From positions 7,998,001 to 8,062,000 of the forward strand of contig NZ_CP108101.1 in assembly GCF_036195325.1 (NCBI RefSeq): a stretch of DNA of 64,000 bases, read 5' to 3'. The position numbers were made by a program, and so were the translations under genes. Source of the DNA: Streptomyces sp. NBC_00234. Lineage in GTDB: Bacteria > Actinomycetota > Actinomycetes > Streptomycetales > Streptomycetaceae. Each line of letters opens with the position of its first letter. The first letter of the stretch is position 1. This document shows, in pieces, positions 41,207 to 49,362 of the stretch. A model generated the notes under the pieces. The model was not told the origin of the DNA, did no database searches, and saw only the letters and a list, made by a program, of their open reading frames with translations.

Positions 41207-42541
41207 ATGTACCTCGCCGCCGGCCGAAGCCGTCCACCGGACGACCCCGCGCCCGCCAGGAACCCATCGGACGGCCCGCGCCCCGCCCGGACCTCCTCAC
41301 CCGCTCGGCCCGCCGGCCGGAGGCGCCTCGCCGGTACGGTCGTCGCGCTCGGCGCGGTCAGCCTCGTCACCGACATCTCGTCCGAGATGGTCACCGCCGT
41401 GCTCCCGCTGTACCTCGTCCTGGGACTGGGACTCAGCCCTCTCCAGTTCGGTTTCCTCGACGGTCTGTACAACGGCGTCACGGCGTTCGTGCGGCTGGCC
41501 GGCGGGCACGTGGCCGACCGCTGGCAGCGGCACCGGCTCGTCGCCGGGTCCGGCTACGCCCTCTCCACCGTCTGCAAGCTCGGCCTGCTGCTGGCGGGCA
41601 GTTCCACCCCCGCCCTGTCCACGGCCCTGGCGGCCGACCGGGTCGGCAAGGGGGTGCGCACGGCGCCGCGCGACGCCCTGATCTCGTTGAGCTGCGACGA
41701 GCGGGACCTCGGCCGCGCCTTCGGTGTGCACCGGGCGATGGACACCACGGGTGCCCTGCTCGGACCGCTCGTCGCCTTCGCCGTCCTGTGGGTGACCGTC
41801 GACGCCTACGACGCCGTCTTCGTCGTCAGCTTCTGCTTCGGGCTGCTCGGTGTGCTGATCATGGTCGCGTTCGTCCCCGGCCGCACGGCCGCGCCGGTCC
41901 GGGCCTCCGGCACGGTCCCGGCGACGCTCGGGGAGACCCTGCGGCTGTTCCGGGTCGCCGCGTTCCGCCGGATCCTCGCCGCGGCCACGCTGCTCGGCAT
42001 GGCCGGCGTGGGCGACGGATTCCTCTATCTGGTGCTGCAGAAGCGGCTGGGACTCGACGTGGAGTACTTCCCCCTGCTGCCGCTCGGCAGCGCCGCCGTC
42101 TACCTCCTGCTCGCCGTGCCGTTCGGCCGGTTTGCCGACCGGACCGGCCGCCGCGTCCCGTACCTGCTGGGGCATGTCGCGCTGCTCGCGGTGTACGTGG
42201 CGCTGTTCTCACCGGTGGCGGGATGGCCGCTCACCGTGCTGGTGCTCGTTCTGCACGGCGCGTTCTACGCGGCGACGGACGGAGTCCTGATGGCCCTCGG
42301 CGGGCCCGTCGTGCCCGCCGACCGGCGCGCGGGCGGGTTGGCACTCCTGCAGACCGGACAGGGGCTGGGCCGGCTGGTGGCGTCCGTGCTGTTCGGCGCC
42401 GTCTGGACGGTGGGGGGCATGGACACCGCCCTCGTCGTGGCCGCCACGGCACTCGCCGCCGTCCTGCTCGTCGCCCGCGTCCTGCTGCCCAGCGCGCCCT
42501 CGCCCGCCGAACCCACCCCCACCACTGTCCCGGAGCCCTGA
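41207..42541 (+). CDS. MFS transporter
   Basis: 444 residues with about 12 hydrophobic helices after a proline-rich N-terminus of about 40 residues. ATG at 41207 with GGAG six bases before. The loop LAGGHVADRWQRHRLVAGSG between helices 2 and 3 and ADRVGKGVRTAPRDALIS are of the major facilitator type seen in multidrug or sugar efflux carriers. The substrate is unknown. The downstream gene overlaps its stop (TGATG), so the two are coupled. Confidence 0.85.
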   Translation: MYLAAGRSRPPDDPAPARNPSDGPRPARTSSPARPAGRRRLAGTVVALGAVSLVTDISSEMVTAVLPLYLVLGLGLSPLQFGFLDGLYNGVTAFVRLAGGHVADRWQRHRLVAGSGYALSTVCKLGLLLAGSSTPALSTALAADRVGKGVRTAPRDALISLSCDERDLGRAFGVHRAMDTTGALLGPLVAFAVLWVTVDAYDAVFVVSFCFGLLGVLIMVAFVPGRTAAPVRASGTVPATLGETLRLFRVAAFRRILAAATLLGMAGVGDGFLYLVLQKRLGLDVEYFPLLPLGSAAVYLLLAVPFGRFADRTGRRVPYLLGHVALLAVYVALFSPVAGWPLTVLVLVLHGAFYAATDGVLMALGGPVVPADRRAGGLALLQTGQGLGRLVASVLFGAVWTVGGMDTALVVAATALAAVLLVARVLLPSAPSPAEPTPTTVPEP

Positions 42542-43578
42542 TGACGATGTTCCCGCTCTCCCTGCGCGCGCGGATCACCGCGCTCACGGCGGCCACGGCC
42601 GTACTGGCCGCCGTCGCCGTCGGCTACACGGTCGAGGCGGCCGACGGCGAAGACCGGGCGTCCTCGCCTTCGGGCGCCCCGGGCATCACCCTCGACGACG
42701 CGCCCGGTCTCTACCACCGTTCGCAGAAGGGCGACGTGTTCTCGACGCCGTACAGCCCCTCCGGCACACGGACCGCCGACCGGACGAAGAGCAGGAGCAC
42801 CGGTCTGTCCTGCCACCGTTTCCACGCGAGCGGGCGGACGGCCGTCTGTCTCGCGACGGCGCCGGGCATCCCGCAGAAGACGAAGGTGACCGTCCTCGAC
42901 CGCGACCTGGACAGCCGTCGTACGGTCGTGGTCGGCGGCATCCCCAACCGGGCGCGGGTATCTCCCTCGGGCCGGATGGTCGCGTGGACGCTGTTCGTCA
43001 GCGGCGACTCGTACGCCTCCTCGTCGTTCTCGACGCGGAGCGGCATCCTCGACACGCGGACCGGCTATCTGATCAAGAATGTGGAGACCCTCCAGCTGTA
43101 CCTCGAAGGCCGCCGTTACCACGCGCCGGACGTGAACTTCTGGGGCATCACCTTCGCCGACGACGACAACCGCTTCTACGCGACGGTGTCCACGAAGGGG
43201 AAGACGTACCTCGTCGAGGGCGACATGAAGACGTGGAAGGCCCGCACGCTCCGGGAGAACGTCGAATGCCCCTCCCTGTCGCCCGACGGCACCCGCATCG
43301 TCTTCAAGAAGCGTGTCCGCAAGGGCACTCGGGACCCGTGGCGGCTCCACGTCCTGGACCTGCGAACCATGCGGGAGACCCCGCTGGCCGAAACGCGCAG
43401 CGTCGACGACCAGGCGGCGTGGCTCGACGACTCGACCGTCGCGTACGCCCTCCCCGGCCGCTCCAAGGGCGTGTCGGACGTCTGGACCGTCGGCGCCGAC
43501 GGCTCACGCGCCGCACCCGCCCTCCTCCTGAGGGACGCCTCGTCGCCCTCCATGGTCCCGGGGTCCACCGGGCCGTAG
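42541..43578 (+). CDS. Membrane-anchored or secreted TolB-like beta-propeller protein
   Basis: 345 residues, ATG at 42541 overlapping the stop of the MFS gene. A signal or anchor helix (ITALTAATAVLAAVAVGYTV) is followed by propeller-type blades with the PD40 motif: RVSPSGRMVAWTL, CPSLSPDGTRIVFKKRV, SVDDQAAWLDDSTVAYAL. It is likely outside the cytoplasm and may act with the transporter. Function unknown. Confidence 0.7.
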   Translation: MTMFPLSLRARITALTAATAVLAAVAVGYTVEAADGEDRASSPSGAPGITLDDAPGLYHRSQKGDVFSTPYSPSGTRTADRTKSRSTGLSCHRFHASGRTAVCLATAPGIPQKTKVTVLDRDLDSRRTVVVGGIPNRARVSPSGRMVAWTLFVSGDSYASSSFSTRSGILDTRTGYLIKNVETLQLYLEGRRYHAPDVNFWGITFADDDNRFYATVSTKGKTYLVEGDMKTWKARTLRENVECPSLSPDGTRIVFKKRVRKGTRDPWRLHVLDLRTMRETPLAETRSVDDQAAWLDDSTVAYALPGRSKGVSDVWTVGADGSRAAPALLLRDASSPSMVPGSTGP

Positions 43579-43645
43579 ACGGCCTCCTGCGCAACCCGCC
43601 CGGTCGGCTCGCGCAGTGGCGTTCCCGCAGGCGCAGTGTGCGGTA

Positions 43646-43669
43646 TTCCGCAGGGTGAGAACTGCGGAA
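43646..43669. terminator. Hairpin after the propeller gene
   Basis: TTCCGCAG and CTGCGGAA with an eight-base loop, about 70 bases after the stop at 43578. It may terminate the MFS-propeller operon or serve as a protein-binding site. Confidence 0.45.
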
Positions 43670-43721
43670 AGCCCCACCAGGGCGAACGGCCTTCCCCATA
43701 CCCACGGTGGTCTGCGGTTTC

Positions 43722-43727
43722 TAGCGT
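43722..43727 (+). promoter_or_regulatory. -10 box before the DedA gene
   Basis: TAGCGT, directly upstream of the leader hairpin. No matching -35 was found at 16-19 bases. Confidence 0.35.
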
Positions 43728-43767
43728 GAAGGGGCACCAGGGCGCCTGCCCCGGTGCCCCTTCACGC
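43724..43767. promoter_or_regulatory. Leader hairpin of the DedA gene
   Basis: GCGTGAAGGGGCACC (43724-43738) and GGTGCCCCTTCACGC (43753-43767): perfect 15-bp stem, 14-base loop. It ends 16 bases before the ATG and just before the ribosome binding site. It overlaps the -10 box, so it may be an operator or an mRNA leader structure. Confidence 0.6.
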
Positions 43768-43783
43768 CGTCCTGGAGACTCAT

Positions 43784-44446
43784 ATGCACCTCACACCCGT
43801 GGCTCTGCCTCAGGAACCCGCGGACGGCATCGCGGGCTGGGCCGCCGATCTCGTCGACACCCTGGGCGGCCCGGGTGCCGGCCTGGCCATCGCGCTGGAG
43901 AACCTCTTCCCGCCGTTGCCCAGCGAGGTGATCCTGCCGCTGACCGGATTCGCCGCCGGGCAGGGAGTGCTCACGCTGGCCTCGGCGCTGTTCTGGACCA
44001 CCCTCGGCTCGGTCGTGGGAGCCGTGGCCCTCTACTGGATCGGCATGCTCTTCGGCCGTGAACGCATGCACGCGATCTGGGCGAAGCTGCCGCTGGTGAA
44101 GACCTCCGACCTGGAGCGTACGGAGAAGTGGTTCGCGAAGCACGGCACCAAGGCGGTCTTCCTCGGCCGCATGGTGCCGATCTTCCGTAGCCTCATCTCC
44201 GTCCCCGCCGGGGTGGAGCGCATGCCCCTGCCCGTATTCCTCATGCTGACCACGCTCGGCAGCCTGATCTGGAACTCTGTCCTGGTGCTCGCCGGTTACT
44301 GGTTGGGCGGCCGGTGGACGGAGGTGGAAACCTACGTCGGGATCCTGTCCAAAGCCGTTCTGGCCCTGGTCGTCCTCGCCCTCGCGGCGTATGTGACCGT
44401 ACGGCTTCGCGGCCGGAACCGGGCCCAGCACCGCCGCACTTCATGA
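43784..44446 (+). CDS. DedA-family membrane protein
   Basis: 220 residues, ATG at 43784 after GGAG. Typical DedA/SNARE-associated sequence: ALENLFPPLPSEVILPLTGF, FLGRMVPIFRSLISVPAGVE and LGSLIWNSVLVLAGYWLGGR. These flippase-related proteins of the inner membrane help lipid carrier recycling. A 13-bp terminator hairpin follows. Monocistronic. Confidence 0.88.
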   Translation: MHLTPVALPQEPADGIAGWAADLVDTLGGPGAGLAIALENLFPPLPSEVILPLTGFAAGQGVLTLASALFWTTLGSVVGAVALYWIGMLFGRERMHAIWAKLPLVKTSDLERTEKWFAKHGTKAVFLGRMVPIFRSLISVPAGVERMPLPVFLMLTTLGSLIWNSVLVLAGYWLGGRWTEVETYVGILSKAVLALVVLALAAYVTVRLRGRNRAQHRRTS

Positions 44447-44477
44447 CCCACCCGCGCCCTCACGCACGACGGACCCG

Positions 44478-44521
44478 CCGCCCGCACAGCCTGGGTGATC
44501 TTGCTCCGGCTGTGCGGGCGG
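44478..44521. terminator. DedA terminator hairpin overlapping the next promoter
   Basis: CCGCCCGCACAGC (44478-44490) and GCTGTGCGGGCGG (44509-44521): perfect 13-bp stem with an 18-base loop. The loop and right arm cover the -35 and spacer of the histidine-kinase promoter. Confidence 0.65.
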
Positions 44522-44530
44522 CACTAGGGT
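44501..44530 (+). promoter_or_regulatory. Leaderless promoter of the sensor kinase
   Basis: TTGCTC (44501-44506), 18-base spacer, TAGGGT (44525-44530), then eight bases to the GTG at 44539. Confidence 0.5.
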
Positions 44531-44538
44531 CGGTCCCT

Positions 44539-45759
44539 GTGCAGGAGGACTCCGCAGGCAGCACCACGCATCGGCTCGCGAGCAGGGGCCGGGACGGCCT
44601 CGATGCGGACCGTGCGCCCGTGGTACGGACACCTTCCTGGCCGCGCAGAAGCCTCGGTGCGCTCCTCGGCTGTGCCACGGGCCTGCTCGGCTTCCTGTAC
44701 TTCCTCCTGGTCGGCACCGCCCTCGGCTCCTTCCTGCTGTGGCCGCTCACCCGGCCCGACGCCCTCGGCGTCCTCCTGGCGGGAGCGCGCCGGCTGGCGG
44801 CCCTGGAACGGATCCGCCGGTCCGTCTTCTTCGGCGACCGCTTTCCCGAGCCCTACGCGTCGTCCGGTCCCACGATCCTGCGCTATCTCGCGGTCCGGAG
44901 CTACACGGGCCTGCTGAGCGGCGTCGTGATCGGACTGCTGGTCTTCGGCATTGTCCTGGCGGGACTGCTGCTGAGAGGGATGGCCCAAGGGACACTCCGC
45001 TGGGACGAGTTGGTGATGCAGCTGCTCCTCGGCAGCGTGCTGCTCTTCCTCGACCTGCAGGGACTCCACTCGCTTTCCGCCCTGGACGCGCGGATCGCCC
45101 GCGAGTGCTTCGGCCCCTCCGAACGAGAGCTGTTGCAGCGGCGCATCGACCAACTGGCCACCAGCCGGGCGGCGGTGGTGCAGGCCGTGGACGCCGAACG
45201 CAGGCGCGTGGAGCGAGATCTCCACGACGGAGTTCAGCAGCGTCTGGTGGCTCTCGCGATGCTGCTCGGCCGTGCACGCAGGCAGCGCGACCCCGAGCAG
45301 GCGGACGCCCTGCTGCGCCAGGCGCACCAGGAATCCCAGGATGTCATCACGGAGCTGCGCGAAGTGGCCTGGCAGGTCTATCCGTCCGCGTTGGACAGTC
45401 TGGGACTGGAGGAGGCGCTGGGCGGCGTGTCCGAGCGGTGCAGCATTCCCATTCGTACGGAATTCGATGTGGGCGGGGAACTGCCGCAGCCGGTGGAGAC
45501 CGCCGCGTACTTCGTCGTGTCGGAGTCCGTGACCAACGCCGCCAAGCACTCCGGTGCCACGGCCATCTCCGTACGGGTCGAGCTCCGCGGCAGGGTGCTG
45601 GGAGTGCGGATCGAGGACAACGGCCGAGGTGGCGCACATCCCACGGGCAGTGGGCTGCGCGGCTTGCGCAGCCGGGTGGACGCGCTCGACGGCGCTCTGC
45701 ACATCGACAGCCCCCCGGGGGGACCGACCACCATAACCGCGGAGCTTCCATGCACGTGA
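44539..45759 (+). CDS. NarL-type sensor histidine kinase
   Basis: 406 residues from the GTG at 44539, chosen because of the -10 box eight bases before it; the frame is open further upstream. N-terminal helices (LLGFLYFLLVGTALGSFLLW, LLSGVVIGLLVFGIVLAGLL and one more) make a membrane sensor without a large outer domain. The HisKA_3 box is RRRVERDLHDGVQQRLVALA with the phospho-His; the ATPase domain shows SESVTNAAKHSGAT (N box) and RIEDNGRGG. The partner regulator overlaps its end by ten bases. The signal is unknown; lacking an outer domain, it may sense the membrane itself. Confidence 0.88.
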   Translation: MQEDSAGSTTHRLASRGRDGLDADRAPVVRTPSWPRRSLGALLGCATGLLGFLYFLLVGTALGSFLLWPLTRPDALGVLLAGARRLAALERIRRSVFFGDRFPEPYASSGPTILRYLAVRSYTGLLSGVVIGLLVFGIVLAGLLLRGMAQGTLRWDELVMQLLLGSVLLFLDLQGLHSLSALDARIARECFGPSERELLQRRIDQLATSRAAVVQAVDAERRRVERDLHDGVQQRLVALAMLLGRARRQRDPEQADALLRQAHQESQDVITELREVAWQVYPSALDSLGLEEALGGVSERCSIPIRTEFDVGGELPQPVETAAYFVVSESVTNAAKHSGATAISVRVELRGRVLGVRIEDNGRGGAHPTGSGLRGLRSRVDALDGALHIDSPPGGPTTITAELPCT

Positions 45760-46394
45760 TGATTGCCGAGGACTCGACCCTGTTGCGGGAGGGCCTGGTC
45801 CGCCTCCTCGTCGAGGAGGGGCATGAGGTCCTGGCCGCGTTCGGTGACGCGGATTCTCTGCTCAAGGAGATGGAGTCGCGGCGACCCGACGTCGTCGTCC
45901 TGGACATCCGGATGCCTCCCACGCACACCGACGAGGGACTGCGTGCGGCGCTGGAGATCCGGGAGCGCCGGCCGGAGGTCGGCGTGCTGGTGTTGTCCCA
46001 GCACATCGAGCGCAACTACGCGGCCCGACTGCTGGCCTCCGGCGCGGAACGGGTCGGATATCTCCTCAAGGACCGCGTCGGCCAGGTCGAGGAGTTCCTG
46101 GACGCGTTGGAGCGCGTTCAGGCGGGTGGTGCCGCCCTCGACCCCGAGGTGGTGCGGCAATTGGTCGTCCGCACCACGCACGGAGACCCGCTGGCCCGCC
46201 TCACCCCTCGCGAACGCAGTGTCCTGGAGACCTTGGCGCAGGGGCACACCAACACGGCCATCGCCCAGAAACTGCATATCTCGCTGAGTGCGGTGGAGAA
46301 GAACCTCAACAGCATCTTCGACAAGCTGGAACTGTCACACACCACCGGTTACAGCCGGCGGATCCTGGCGGTGCTGAGGTACCTGGAGTCGTAG
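45750..46394 (+). CDS. NarL/FixJ-type response regulator
   Basis: 214 residues, ATG at 45750 with GGAG five bases upstream. Receiver: MIAEDSTLLREGLVRLL with acidic residues, VVVLDIRMPP with Asp52, and GYLLKDRV with Lys107. LuxR helix-turn-helix about 148-205: LTPRERSVLETLAQGHTNTA, then IAQKLHISLSAVEKNLNSIF. It overlaps the kinase gene by ten bases and is certainly its partner. Target genes unknown. Confidence 0.9.
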   Translation: MHVMIAEDSTLLREGLVRLLVEEGHEVLAAFGDADSLLKEMESRRPDVVVLDIRMPPTHTDEGLRAALEIRERRPEVGVLVLSQHIERNYAARLLASGAERVGYLLKDRVGQVEEFLDALERVQAGGAALDPEVVRQLVVRTTHGDPLARLTPRERSVLETLAQGHTNTAIAQKLHISLSAVEKNLNSIFDKLELSHTTGYSRRILAVLRYLES

Positions 46395-46436
46395 GGGCAT
46401 CTCGGGGCCGCCGGCGAGGAGCTGCCTGTCCCCACG

Positions 46437-47426
46437 TCACACGCTGAAGCGGTCGACGAGCGTCCTCATGGTGGTGAAGGCCGGCTTGGGTGCGTAGTCG
46501 TCGGTGGTGAGCCCGAATTGATGGAACAGTCCCGGCTTCGCACTGTCGGCGTCGCGCAGCGCGAAGTGCGTGTAGCCGCTCAGGCCGAGCTGCTGCGAGC
46601 GGGCGGCCACGACCCGTACGACGGTCTCGACGACGTCGGCCTGCCGTTGCGGGGACCGGTCGGGACCGGTGGGCCAGCCGTGCTCGGTGATGTGGAGCGG
46701 CAGGTGCCCGAGACCGGCGGGTGTCAGCACCGCGTCGCGGTGGTGGCGCAGGAGCCCCTCGACGGCGTCCGCGAGGTCGGACGCGGCCACCGGCCGGAAG
46801 ACGTCGGGGAAGAAGTCCAGTCCCACGTAGTCCAGATCGGCCACGAAGCGTTCCCCGCCGCGGTGGGTCAGGTCGGTGACGAAGGAGGCGGCCGGGCCGA
46901 AGAGGGGCGTGGTGTTGAATCCGACCCGCAGGTGCGTGTGCCCGAGTTCGAGTGCTCGCGCCTTGACGGCGGACACCCCGCGGACGATCGCCTCGTGCAC
47001 GGCCGGGTAGTAGCCGTCCAGCGTCGGGTTCGACGTGATGTTCGGCTCTTCCGTCACCTGCAAGGTGCTGGTGACCCCGCCGTACTGCTCGACCAGCTCG
47101 CGCAGGAAGACGCAGTAGCCGTCGACGTCTCCGGCCGCGGAGCGGTACTGCGCCACCAGGTCCAGTCGGCGCCCGCGGACGGCGTACCGGGCTGCCGCGG
47201 CCGGTGTCGCGGTCGCGTGGGGACCGCCGGGCCGGGTGTCGTCGGTGAAGGCGGTGTAGGCGCGCACCAGGAACGGGCGGCCCGGTCGGCCCTGCAGGTG
47301 GTCCAGTGCGCGCGACACGCGCGCCGGGTCGTCGGGCGGTCCGTCGGCCAGGCTCCCGGCGTCATCTCCGGTGACGCCGCCGGGGTAGATCCCGAAGAGT
47401 ATGCCGTCAGGCGCGGTCGGTGGCAC
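46437..47426 (-). CDS. TIM-barrel glycoside hydrolase-like protein, GH-A clan type
   Basis: 329 residues, GTG at 47426 with GAGAGG seven bases upstream inside the PadR gene (20-base overlap). VTEEPNITSN has a Glu-Pro-Asn like the acid/base strand of GH-A enzymes, and LPLHITEHGWPTGPDRS has the Glu-His-Gly nucleophile strand; YVGLDFFPDVF and THFALRDADS fit the barrel. No signal peptide. The exact family is unknown to me. Co-transcribed with PadR, which may control it. Confidence 0.65.
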   Translation of the reverse strand: MPPTAPDGILFGIYPGGVTGDDAGSLADGPPDDPARVSRALDHLQGRPGRPFLVRAYTAFTDDTRPGGPHATATPAAAARYAVRGRRLDLVAQYRSAAGDVDGYCVFLRELVEQYGGVTSTLQVTEEPNITSNPTLDGYYPAVHEAIVRGVSAVKARALELGHTHLRVGFNTTPLFGPAASFVTDLTHRGGERFVADLDYVGLDFFPDVFRPVAASDLADAVEGLLRHHRDAVLTPAGLGHLPLHITEHGWPTGPDRSPQRQADVVETVVRVVAARSQQLGLSGYTHFALRDADSAKPGLFHQFGLTTDDYAPKPAFTTMRTLVDRFSV

Positions 47427-48048
47427 GGTTCGATTCCTCTCGGTCGTGTGGTGCCGGGGGAGTCGGAGGCGTCGCCGCCGCGGCCGGCCAGGTCAGGGAG
47501 CCACTGCGGATGTCGTCGACGACCGAGGCGATCCAGGTCAGTTCCGCGCGCGCGAGGCACAACGCGTATTCGGCCTCGATGACATGAAGGCGAGGTACGT
47601 CCGCCGCCAGGGCGTCGGAGAGGCGCTCCTGATCGGCGTCCGTGCGCTGCTGGAGGCGACCGGCTCGCTCGGTCAGGGCCTCCACCGCGCCGTTGGGCCC
47701 GAGCGCGCCGAGGTAGGTCACTGCGCCGAGGAACTGCGAGAACTCTCGTTCCGGGTTACGGATCTGGGAGTCCAGACGTCGTACGAGTTCCTCGTGGCCC
47801 TCTTGCGTGAGGGCGTAGACGGTCTTCTCCGGGCGGTTTCCCGAGCGTTGCCGGCCTTGGGAGGCGACCCATCCTGCGGTGGCCAGGGCGCCGACCGTGT
47901 TGTAGAGCGTGCCTCGTGTGATCGCGGCCGCGTGGTTGTCGCTGCGCTTCCGCAGCTCGGTGAGCATCTGATGCGGGTGCGAGGACTGCTCCAGCAGGAG
48001 GCCCAGCACCGCCAGGACGATCGGGTTGTCGAGAGCGCGACGTGGCAT
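47407..48048 (-). CDS. PadR-family transcriptional regulator
   Basis: 213 residues. LAVLGLLLEQSSHPHQMLTE, then AAAITRGTLYNTVGALATAG and RPEKTVYALTQEGHEELVRR form the PadR winged helix; a long C-terminal helical part with Vir-C-like AELTWIASVVDDIRSG follows, and a Pro/Ala tail. ATG at 48048. The start of the GH-A-like gene overlaps its end by 20 bases, so they are coupled. An inverted repeat lies just upstream. Confidence 0.85.
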   Translation of the reverse strand: MPRRALDNPIVLAVLGLLLEQSSHPHQMLTELRKRSDNHAAAITRGTLYNTVGALATAGWVASQGRQRSGNRPEKTVYALTQEGHEELVRRLDSQIRNPEREFSQFLGAVTYLGALGPNGAVEALTERAGRLQQRTDADQERLSDALAADVPRLHVIEAEYALCLARAELTWIASVVDDIRSGSLTWPAAAATPPTPPAPHDREESNRATDRA

Positions 48049-48062
48049 GGTCGAACTCTATC

Positions 48063-48076
48063 AGTCCAAATAGACT
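48063..48076. promoter_or_regulatory. PadR operator candidate
   Basis: AGTC, CAAATA, GACT in an AT-rich stretch 15 bases upstream of the PadR start. Four-base arms only, so a weak call. Confidence 0.35.
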
Positions 48077-48163
48077 ATTGAGGAGACGGCTGCAGGGCGG
48101 TGGCCATGCCGCCGCCCTGCAGCGTGCCGGAACCCGACGCCGACCGGGAGCCGGGGCCCGTCG

Positions 48164-49153
48164 TCACAGCCATCCGGAGCGCTGCGCCTGCAAGGCCATC
48201 TGGAAGCGGTTCGCGGCGCCCAGCCGGGCCATCAGGATCTGCAGCCGGCGGAACAGGGTACGGCGGCTGATTCCCATCTCGCGGGCGATGACGTCATCGC
48301 TCGCACCGCCCGCGAGGAGCCACAGGAGGCGGCGGTCGGCGGGGGCCAGGCCGCCCGGGCCGGTGGTGCGGCCGTGGAACGGCAACGCGTTCTGCCAGGA
48401 CTGCTCGAACAGTGCCATGAGTGCGGAGAGCAGGCCGCACGGCTGCACGACCAGCATCGTGTTGTGGACGTCCGCCTCCCTGATCGACAACGACACGAGT
48501 GCGAACGCCTCGTCGATGATCACGAGTTTGACCGGCACCGAGGGCAGCACCCGCGCCTGTTCGCCTGCCTTCACGCACGGTTCGATGACGTTCTTCAGAT
48601 GGCCCGGATACTCGAGCGACTCCCGCGAGTACACGACACGCTGCGTCACACCGCGGGCGAGCGTGGCCAGCGCGTCCTCCGTGGCCCCCGGGAGGGGGAA
48701 GTACGGCGGTGACTCGAACTGCCGGATCTGGTCGCGGGCGCTCGCCCACGCCTGACGAACCCTGGGACCGACGGCGTCGCCGGTGACGACCTCGACCAGA
48801 TGGTCGTTGTACGCGGCGAGCCGCTGGCGCCGGAACGAATCGAAGGCGCCCCCGACCGCGATGCGCGACTCCTCGACCTCGGCGGCCCGGTGCCGGGCGA
48901 GGACCTCCAGACCCGCGGTGGGCGGAACCGGGGCCACCACGTCCCCACCCTCGGCGGCACTGGCCAGACCTGCGTCGACCAGTGCGTCGTACGCCGCGGC
49001 GAGGTCCGTATCGCCCAGACCGGCCGCGGTTCCGATCGCCCTCAGCGGAGCAGGGGCCAGCTCCAGCAGCGCCAGATAGACCTGGGCCGCCGCGGGATCG
49101 ATGCCCAGAAGCCGAAGGGCATCGCCGAGTTTCGCGTTCGTCATACCGCCCAT
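48164..49153 (-). CDS. TrmB-like/LuxR-type helix-turn-helix regulator
   Basis: 329 residues from the ATG at 49153 (GGGAG ten bases upstream); an ATG at 49144 is almost as good. The N-terminal part (LGIDPAAAQVYLALLELAPA, RAIGTAAGLGDTDLAAAYDA) is a TrmB-like winged helix. The C-terminus (PADRRLLWLLAGGASDDVIA, REMGISRRTLFRRLQILMAR) is a LuxR-type helix-turn-helix, joined by a middle domain that resembles a ligand-binding part. This arrangement is common in Streptomyces; the effector is unknown. It is divergent from the aminopeptidase gene. Confidence 0.75.
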   Translation of the reverse strand: MGGMTNAKLGDALRLLGIDPAAAQVYLALLELAPAPLRAIGTAAGLGDTDLAAAYDALVDAGLASAAEGGDVVAPVPPTAGLEVLARHRAAEVEESRIAVGGAFDSFRRQRLAAYNDHLVEVVTGDAVGPRVRQAWASARDQIRQFESPPYFPLPGATEDALATLARGVTQRVVYSRESLEYPGHLKNVIEPCVKAGEQARVLPSVPVKLVIIDEAFALVSLSIREADVHNTMLVVQPCGLLSALMALFEQSWQNALPFHGRTTGPGGLAPADRRLLWLLAGGASDDVIAREMGISRRTLFRRLQILMARLGAANRFQMALQAQRSGWL

Positions 49154-49362
49154 TATCGACCGCTCCCGTCGGCGGTGATGGCCGATCTGTGCCAGTGGCA
49201 CTACTGGGCACCAAGGGCGCCCGGCGGGGGATACCGTCCAGGAGCCGCCGGCGACCGGCGGCGGCGAGGACGCCCGGGCCGTACCGGGAGGGAGCTCGGC
49301 CTGTCCGGGCGCTTCCCCCTGCCCCTCGCCGCTGAGGAACTCACCAGAGGAAGGTGTACGAC

